The position numbers and the translations under genes were made by a program. Source: JBMNOU01 sp050943215 (lineage in GTDB: Bacteria > Bacillota > Clostridia > Christensenellales > SZUA-584). From it: a DNA stretch of 9,137 nucleotides. The DNA is taken from positions 1-9,137 of the forward strand of contig JBMNOU010000067.1 in assembly GCA_050943215.1 (NCBI GenBank), read 5' to 3'. The first letter of the stretch is position 1. Each line of letters begins with the position of its first letter. The notes under the pieces were generated by a model. It was not told where the DNA came from. It was given only the letters and a program-made list of their open reading frames with translations, and ran no database searches. Of this stretch, positions 5,434-9,137 are shown in pieces.

Positions 5434-6603
5434 TTATTTAATATAGGAATCCATGTTTTTTTTCCATGAATCAGAACTACTGTGTATAACGCGCCCGATG
5501 AATAATCTACGCAGATGCTTAAGTTCGGGAACCCTTTTTAGCGCTTGGTTATAATCTGCATAGTTTTCCGACTGCAACGCTTCATCGCTTAAATAGATTG
5601 GCTCACGGCGAAAATTAACACTTAGCATGCTATAGTTAAATGCCAGAAGAAACTCATCCCATTGCTGAGCGGATGGCTCCCTTTCTTCCGATATTTTAAA
5701 TATATATGTTGCGGCCGCTGAGTCACCCAAAGTTTCCATGATCATAATATTTTTTTTAAAAATAGGAGCGAGGATGATAATGCTTTCTTTCGTTAATTCT
5801 CCCATCAGCCCGCGCTTAACTCCGATGGCCAGAGTTCCTGAGACGGTTTTTAAATAACCGTATTCTTTTGAGATATCAGATGTTGAAATTATTTTATCTA
5901 AAGCGTCTGCAAAAGGTAGGGAAGCGGTACAAATATCAGAAAGTTTTGCGACTATACCTTCCATCATCAAAGCGGCTAACGCATCGCTGACAGGTGCGAT
6001 AACGCTCAATCTATCTTTTGTTTGTTTTATGAGAGCTGAAAAACGCGTTTTATATGCTTTTAAAAACGCATCTGTATTGCGACACATCTTTTGAAGACAA
6101 AACAATCTTCCCAGCCGATCGGTAATTTCAAAACGGTATGGCGTTATTTCTGTTTTACCGAACATGCCATAAGGGATGCGGACAAGATCGTGTGTGTCGG
6201 GAAGAATAACAAGCGATGTTTCACAGATCCTAAAAATTGCATGCGTGGTTTCTTTTTGCAGAGAGACATACTGTCCACCAGTTTCAAAATAAACTTTTTC
6301 TTGCATTAATGATTCGCAAAATATAATTTCATTATAGGCGTGGACAAAACGCAATGCGAAGTCCTCATAAAGATGGCCAATCATTGATAATATTATCATG
6401 CCATCAGGCGTTAACGCGAATATTCTATAATCTTTGGCAGAAACACTAAGAAATGCGTTTAATTTGATGACAATAGAGAGTAATGGCGCATCCAATGTTA
6501 AACAATCCGAATACAGAACGGTACTAACGTTATCGTATTTTATACCGTTTTTTTCATATGTCAGCGTACAACTTATCAGAGGTTTGTTAACCGTTTTTGT
6601 CAA
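5434..6603 (-). CDS. unrecognised protein heading the zinc-ribbon cassette, three similar segments
   Basis: I do not recognise a named family. Counted from a TTG start at 6603 the protein has 389 aa; an ATG at 6618 would add five. The TTG is preferred because GAGGG (6616-6612) lies 8 bases before it, while nothing like a ribosome site precedes the ATG. Three segments share a pattern of a strand YxFxI followed about 17-23 residues later by an acidic-x-Phe helix: YRIFALT...EDFALRF (from about 59), YRFEITD...DAFLKAY (from about 156) and YIFKISE...DEFLLAF (from about 300). Each follows a beta-rich stretch (for example LVRIPYGMFG). This suggests repeated small domains, perhaps PH-like, which is inference. 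The C-terminus (KRVPELKHLRRLFIGRVIHSSSDSWKKNM) looks helical and conserved in style. No signal peptide or membrane helix is seen. It is the first gene of the operon with the two zinc-ribbon genes. Confidence 0.82.
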   Translation of the reverse strand: MTKTVNKPLISCTLTYEKNGIKYDNVSTVLYSDCLTLDAPLLSIVIKLNAFLSVSAKDYRIFALTPDGMIILSMIGHLYEDFALRFVHAYNEIIFCESLMQEKVYFETGGQYVSLQKETTHAIFRICETSLVILPDTHDLVRIPYGMFGKTEITPYRFEITDRLGRLFCLQKMCRNTDAFLKAYKTRFSALIKQTKDRLSVIAPVSDALAALMMEGIVAKLSDICTASLPFADALDKIISTSDISKEYGYLKTVSGTLAIGVKRGLMGELTKESIIILAPIFKKNIMIMETLGDSAAATYIFKISEEREPSAQQWDEFLLAFNYSMLSVNFRREPIYLSDEALQSENYADYNQALKRVPELKHLRRLFIGRVIHSSSDSWKKNMDSYIK

Positions 6604-6611
6604 AGCGTTTT

Positions 6612-6616
6612 CCCTC
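6612..6616 (-). promoter_or_regulatory. ribosome binding site that favours a TTG start
   Basis: GAGGG on the minus strand spans the G of the ATG at 6618 and the codons after it. It sits 8 bases before TTG at 6603-6601. With a transcript start near 6627 the ATG would have only about 9 bases of leader and no ribosome site, so initiation at the TTG is the better reading. Confidence 0.55.
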
Positions 6617-6633
6617 ATATCAAAGATATATAT

Positions 6634-6662
6634 ATTATATCAGTATCATTTTTTTTAATCAA
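6634..6662 (-). promoter_or_regulatory. sigma-A-type promoter of the zinc-ribbon cassette
   Basis: On the minus strand TTGATT (6662-6657) is followed after exactly 17 bases by a perfect TATAAT (6639-6634). The transcript would start near 6627, giving a short leader. This is the best promoter in the window and drives the three-gene cassette. Confidence 0.75.
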
Positions 6663-6713
6663 TGTCATAAGGCAACTTTATATAACAAAAAAAATCTTCC
6701 TTAATAAAAGCTT

Positions 6714-6815
6714 TCAATATGGTTGTATCTGTTTGTTTTCTCTCATACTTTTACATATGGTTTGATTTGATTTTAGCGCGTAGAGCGTATAGTCACCACT
6801 ACTGATTTTAAGCAT
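6714..6815 (-). CDS. possible small ORF or gene remnant (33 aa)
   Basis: The minus strand is open from a TAA at 6884-6882 to a TGA at 6716-6714, 55 or so codons. The translation has a protein-like look (IPTAYICVGMLKISSGDY, then TLYALKSNQTICKSMRE). An in-frame ATG at 6815 would give 33 aa, with only a weak GGA before it. It lies upstream of the cassette promoter in the same direction. No family is recognised. It may be a truncated gene end or a chance open frame; I lean to remnant or chance. Confidence 0.18.
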   Translation of the reverse strand: MLKISSGDYTLYALKSNQTICKSMRENKQIQPY

Positions 6816-6952
6816 TCCGACGCAGATATATGCTGTGGGAATCTTTTTGGTTACATAACTAATTGTTGGGAGACAGTAAAATTATTCTAGGGTTTGGCAT
6901 AGAATCAACCATCAAAATGCATAATATATATATATATTACCAAGCACAACAT

Positions 6953-6980
6953 TAAAATACAAAATTTCCTTTGTATTTTA
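6953..6980. repeat. 11-bp inverted repeat upstream of gntR
   Basis: TAAAATACAAA (6953-6963) and TTTGTATTTTA (6970-6980) are perfect complements with a six-base loop, ATTTCC. It lies 18 bases upstream of the gntR -35 box. The stem is AT-rich, so it is a poor terminator; an operator or DNA-bend element is as likely. Confidence 0.45.
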
Positions 6981-6998
6981 TTTATCTAAAAACAAATA

Positions 6999-7027
6999 TT
7001 GACGTCATAAGGTAAATGGACTAATAT
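6999..7027 (+). promoter_or_regulatory. probable promoter of gntR
   Basis: TTGACG (6999-7004) is followed after 17 bases by TAATAT (7022-7027). A transcript would begin near 7034, inside the palindrome at 7033-7052, which is where an autorepressor would bind. The -35 overlaps the 8-base palindrome TGACGTCA (7000-7007). Confidence 0.55.
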
Positions 7028-7032
7028 AAATG

Positions 7033-7052
7033 TATAAATTATAATTTATAAT
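7033..7052. promoter_or_regulatory. palindrome at the gntR transcription start, candidate autoregulatory operator
   Basis: TATAAATTATAATTTATA (7033-7050) is a perfect 18-base palindrome. Overlapping it, ATTATAA-T-TTATAAT (7038-7052) is an interrupted palindrome that recurs with A at the centre at 7729-7743, before the next gene. Both lie in AT-rich DNA, so chance must be considered, but 14 identical symmetric bases twice within 700 bases, on either side of a regulator gene, is suggestive. Confidence 0.5.
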
Positions 7053-7063
7053 TGGGGTATAAA

Positions 7064-7693
7064 ATGCAGCATTACGGGCTTAAACAACGGGCGCATAAAA
7101 TAATAAAAGAAAAGGTACTGAATCTAGAATTTAAACCAGGAAGCAGGATTCGTGAAGATCTGTTAGCAGAAGAGATATCAATGAGCCGCACACCTGTGCG
7201 TGAAGCCATCAATCAACTGGCAGCGGAAGGGTTCATAAAGATTATTCCGAGAAAGGGTTTGTTCTGCATTGATTTAACCCATGATGAGATAAGGGGATTG
7301 CTAGATGTAAGAGAAAGCCTAGAAAAACTTGCGCTTGAAAAATGTATTGAAAAAATTAACGATAATCAACTAAAAAACTTAGAACATCTTATTAAACAAT
7401 ATGACCATGCTTTAGAGGAAAAACAATATAAAAAGTGTGATGATCTTGATAGTGAGTTTCACATCGCCATTGCAAAAGTATCGAAGAATAAAAAGCTGCT
7501 AGAATTCATTTTAGAGATAGAAGAGTTTATGCATATCGTAAGGAATCTCGAAAATAATAAGGACGGATTAGAAAGAAGATATATTGCTATTGAACAACAT
7601 AAAACAATCTGTCAGTGTATCAGAAAAAAAGACATTTCAAGAGCAATCGTTGAGCTTGAGAATAATATCAGAAGCATGAAAGAGCACCTATGA
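7064..7693 (+). CDS. GntR-family transcriptional regulator, FCD subfamily
   Basis: A 209-aa regulator when started at the ATG at 7064, which has GGGG six bases upstream; a TTG at 7052 in the same frame lies inside a palindrome and would itself contain that ribosome site, so it is not used. Residues 5-65 form the winged helix-turn-helix: LKQRAHKIIKEKVLNLEFKPG, then the recognition region MSRTPVREAINQLAAEGFI (40-58). Residues 75-209 are the all-helical FCD effector domain, with the usual metal-site residues D129 and H133 (DLDSEFHIAI), H179 (EQHKTI) and H208 near the end. FCD regulators usually sense sugar acids, other carboxylates or amino acids and repress nearby catabolic genes. The broken transketolase and the TIM-barrel isomerase downstream are the likely original targets; the SDR operon may be another. 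Confidence 0.93.
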   Translation: MQHYGLKQRAHKIIKEKVLNLEFKPGSRIREDLLAEEISMSRTPVREAINQLAAEGFIKIIPRKGLFCIDLTHDEIRGLLDVRESLEKLALEKCIEKINDNQLKNLEHLIKQYDHALEEKQYKKCDDLDSEFHIAIAKVSKNKKLLEFILEIEEFMHIVRNLENNKDGLERRYIAIEQHKTICQCIRKKDISRAIVELENNIRSMKEHL

Positions 7694-7728
7694 TAACTAT
7701 ATAACCATTAAAGATTTTTATTACCATA

Positions 7729-7743
7729 ATTATAAATTATAAT
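7729..7743. promoter_or_regulatory. second ATTATAA-N-TTATAAT element, before the transketolase remnant
   Basis: ATTATAA-A-TTATAAT is the same interrupted palindrome as at 7038-7052. Its right arm contains TATAAT (7738-7743), a perfect -10 box without a good -35. A regulator bound here would block a promoter for the gene at 7768, which has an AAGGGG site shortly before its ATG. Confidence 0.48.
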
Positions 7744-7767
7744 AGAAGGTAAGGGGTTGAAAACGTA

Positions 7768-7926
7768 ATGGACACCGAAAGATTAAAACAAGTCGCACAA
7801 CAGGTTCGGATCGAAATCATAAAAAGTATTTATAAAGCCAGATCTGGTAGCTCCATCGAGGACAAAACAGATCGTGAGAACGTCCTTAAACAGGATTTTG
7901 TGAGCGAAAGGCCGAACGAACGCTGA
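7768..7926 (+). pseudogene. transketolase N-terminal subunit, truncated and fused in frame to transposase
   Basis: The frame begins MDTERLKQVAQQVRIEIIK and continues SIYKARSG, which matches the start of split transketolase N-terminal subunits (VRIDIIKMIYKAKSGHPGG style). It breaks off at residue 27, just before the conserved cofactor-site His of SGH. From about residue 30 the same frame reads as IS3 transposase (ENVLKQDFVSERPNER) and stops at TGA 7924-7926, where the transposase family has Trp. More than 200 residues of the subunit, and any C-terminal subunit, are missing. The gene originally began an operon after gntR. A product of 52 aa could still be made but would not bind thiamine diphosphate. 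Confidence 0.75.
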
Positions 7927-8235
7927 GCGACCGATATCACATATATCAAGACCAGTAACGACGGATGGACATATTTGGCTTCAGTTGTTGATCTCTGCAC
8001 AAAGAGAATTGTAGGTTTCAAGTATGCGAGAAAGATGACTACTGACGTAGCAATAGCAGCTGTTGTCAATGCTCTTCATAGCCAGGGTTATCCCAAAGGG
8101 GTTATTCTCCATAGCGATCAGGGTTGTCAGTATACCAGCGAAGTCTTTGCTGAGATGATAAATAAATACGGTTTAATACATTCATTCAGTAAGAGGGGCT
8201 GTCCCTATGATAACGCTGTTATGGAATCCTTCTGA
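7858..8235 (+). pseudogene. IS3-family OrfB transposase (DDE/rve domain), decayed
   Basis: The reading frame shows the integrase core of an IS3-family transposase: DFVSERPNER, a TGA replacing the usual Trp, ATDITYIKTSNDGWTYLASVVDL, then VILHSDQGCQYTS and CPYDNAVMESF. The catalytic D, D and E are all present (ATDITYI, HSDQG, VMESF), so decay is recent in terms of substitutions. The frame stops at TGA 8233-8235 directly after ESF, where family members continue for another 40-60 residues. In the next frame a stretch LKTDKNVVNEVEV follows to a TAG at 8292, which may be tail residues displaced by an indel or internal deletion. The protein cannot be active: it lacks the N-terminal half, has a nonsense codon and lacks the tail. 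Confidence 0.85.
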
Positions 8236-8258
8236 AAACGGACAAAAATGTAGTAAAT

Positions 8259-8316
8259 GAAGTGGAGGTTAAAAGTACGAGCTTTTGTGTCTAGTAAATT
8301 GACATAGCTCCACTTC
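8259..8316. repeat. 9-bp inverted repeat at the IS right end
   Basis: GAAGTGGAG (8259-8267) and CTCCACTTC (8308-8316) are perfect complements 40 bases apart. Inside lies a smaller hairpin AAAAG/CTTTT (8271-8286). The sequence TAGTAAAT also occurs twice (8251-8258 and 8293-8300). The structure spans the inferred edge of the IS, so it may have formed by the rearrangement rather than by selection. Confidence 0.45.
8288..8312 (+). repeat. right terminal region of the IS3-family remnant
   Basis: The segment begins TGTCTAG, contains TTGACA and ends TAGCTCCA. IS3-family right ends commonly read in this way (TGTCTA...TTGACA...TCCA). There is no matching left end in the window, so the exact boundary rests on family resemblance and the CA terminus. 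Confidence 0.5.
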
Positions 8317-8367
8317 GCGGAAAACGGTGTGACAACAATAAAATAAAAAATGGAGGTAAAATAATTT

Positions 8368-9137
8368 ATGAAAGAATCCATGCTAAACTATTTTAAACCA
8401 GGACTGATTCATTTTATGGCCTTTCCCTCTACGATGAAGGGTGAAGGCCCCATTGTTGAAACAGTCAGAAGAATCGCTTGTGATGACTACTTTACTGCAA
8501 TTGAAGTGAGCTGGATAAAAGATCCACAAGTGAGAAAGGAAGTAAAGAGTATAATTGAAACAAGCCATATGACTGTTGCTTATGGCGGATCTCCAAGACT
8601 GCTTACGACAGGCATGAATATCAATGACCTTAATGAGAAAGCAAGAAAAAATGCGGTCAGCTCACTCAAGGAAGGGATTGATGAAGCGTATGAATTGGGC
8701 GCCGTCGGCTTTTCGTTTTTAAGTGGCAAATATGAACAAGCGACAAAGGAACAGTCGTACCAGGCATTGCTTTTATCTACTAAAGAACTCTGCGCCTACG
8801 CAAAATCAAAAGGTAATCTTAAGATTGTGCTTGAGGTTTTTGATTATGATATTGACAAAAAGAGCCTTATCGGCCCGGTCACGCTGGCTAAGAGGTATGC
8901 ACAGGATATAACAAAGGAGTATGACAATTTTGGGCTGATGGTAGATTTAAGCCATATACCGATGCTACATGAGAGCTGTGAAGAATCTATTCTGCCCATT
9001 AAGGATTATATTGTGCATGCACACATGGGCAACACCGTAATCAAAGATCAAAGCTGCATCGCTTACGGAGACACCCATCCGAGGTTTGGTTTCCCAGATA
9101 GTGAGAATGATGTCAACGAATTGATAGAATACTTAAG
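8368..9137 (+). CDS. sugar phosphate isomerase/epimerase-like TIM barrel, partial at the window end
   Basis: The gene starts with MKESMLNYFKPGLIHFMAF after a GGAGG site (8352-8356) and is still open after 256 codons at the window edge. It looks like the AP-endonuclease-2-type TIM barrel that includes xylose-isomerase-like, hydroxypyruvate isomerase, and tagatose or inosose epimerases. Expected metal or substrate ligands are visible: E156 (IVLEVFDYD), D193 and H196 (LMVDLSHIPML), H219 (VHAHMGN), and GDTHPRFG further on. The last conserved Glu would lie beyond the window. It follows the IS remnant and transketolase fragment, and may have been in the same GntR-controlled operon; it now lacks an obvious promoter of its own. 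The substrate is not determined, but a keto-sugar or sugar-acid intermediate would fit the neighbours. Confidence 0.82.
   Translation, partial: MKESMLNYFKPGLIHFMAFPSTMKGEGPIVETVRRIACDDYFTAIEVSWIKDPQVRKEVKSIIETSHMTVAYGGSPRLLTTGMNINDLNEKARKNAVSSLKEGIDEAYELGAVGFSFLSGKYEQATKEQSYQALLLSTKELCAYAKSKGNLKIVLEVFDYDIDKKSLIGPVTLAKRYAQDITKEYDNFGLMVDLSHIPMLHESCEESILPIKDYIVHAHMGNTVIKDQSCIAYGDTHPRFGFPDSENDVNELIEYL

Larger units (their letters stand above)
6663..7063. other. divergent intergenic region before gntR
   Basis: About 400 bases lie between the cassette promoter and the GntR gene. No convincing gene is present. The stretch holds a short minus-strand open frame (6714-6881, possible start at 6815), a TA-repeat at about 6922-6936, an 11-base inverted repeat (6953-6980), a plus-strand promoter (6999-7027) and a palindrome over the gntR start region (7033-7052). 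GTCATAAGG occurs twice (6664-6672 and 7004-7012); this may be chance. Confidence 0.5.
7849..8312 (+). mobile_element. IS3-family insertion sequence remnant (right part only)
   Basis: The remnant covers the later part of an OrfB transposase gene and the right end of the element. OrfA, the OrfB start and the left end are gone. The left boundary is the in-frame joint with the transketolase fragment near 7849. The right boundary is placed at the CA of TAGCTCCA at 8312, in line with the TG...CA termini of the family. TAGCTCCA also occurs at the left joint (7848-7855), giving an 8-base direct repeat at both edges. A perfect outward TTGACA -35 hexamer (8299-8304) lies in the right end, but no suitable -10 follows. 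Confidence 0.75.

Noticed and set aside
6922..6936. TA-repeat as a microsatellite or origin element
   Set aside because: It is short, no DnaA boxes or iteron repeats accompany it, and such tracts are common in AT-rich intergenic DNA.
8383..8568. Minus-strand open frame of 61 codons near the window end
   Set aside because: It is antisense to the TIM-barrel gene that is open from 8368 to the end of the window.
1..9137. tRNA or rRNA gene, CRISPR array or riboswitch
   Set aside because: No cloverleaf with a CCA-type end, no regularly spaced direct repeats and no known aptamer core were seen on either strand.

Overview
The window is AT-rich DNA that looks like a low-GC Gram-positive bacterium, most likely a clostridium-type Firmicute. 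The signs are strong AGGAGG-type ribosome binding sites, sigma-A-like promoters, short hairpin terminators, an FCD-type GntR regulator, a GT2-GtrA fusion paired with a phosphodiester glycosidase, and an IS3-family remnant. The genus cannot be told from sequence alone.

Layout. (1) 1-2030, plus strand: a frameshifted MIF/4-OT-like tautomerase (30-336), a very short ORF with a nonsense codon (388-480), a dense regulatory stretch with GntR-type GTATAC boxes and an 18-bp palindrome (491-569), then an intact two-gene operon, an SDR dehydrogenase (682-1458) and a VOC metalloenzyme (1497-1952). The operon ends at a perfect 30-bp bidirectional terminator. (2) 2052-4252, minus strand: a membrane GT2-GtrA glycosyltransferase and a membrane-anchored NAGPA-type phosphodiester glycosidase, probably a cell-surface glycan pair. 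(3) 4351-6662, minus strand: a self-contained three-gene cassette with its own sigma-A promoter and terminator. It encodes an unrecognised protein of about 390 aa with three similar segments, a 117-aa protein made almost wholly of zinc knuckles (16 Cys), and a 223-aa protein with N-terminal, middle and C-terminal zinc ribbons. This is the best candidate here for an undescribed system. (4) 6663-7063: a gene-poor stretch with inverted repeats and the gntR promoter. (5) 7064-9137, plus strand: an FCD GntR regulator, the first ~27 codons of a transketolase N-terminal subunit joined to a decayed IS3 transposase, the IS right end, and a sugar-phosphate isomerase/epimerase-like TIM barrel that runs off the window.

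How it fits together. The plus-strand genes on both sides (tautomerase, SDR, VOC, GntR, transketolase fragment, TIM-barrel isomerase) read like pieces of a catabolic locus for a sugar acid or similar small carbonyl compound. This locus is partly decaying: one frameshift, at least two nonsense codons and one IS-associated deletion. The minus-strand genes between them are all intact and look functionally unrelated (surface glycan and zinc-ribbon cassette). An identical interrupted palindrome, ATTATAA-N-TTATAAT, lies just before gntR and just before the broken transketolase, which suggests the regulator controls itself and the downstream operon.
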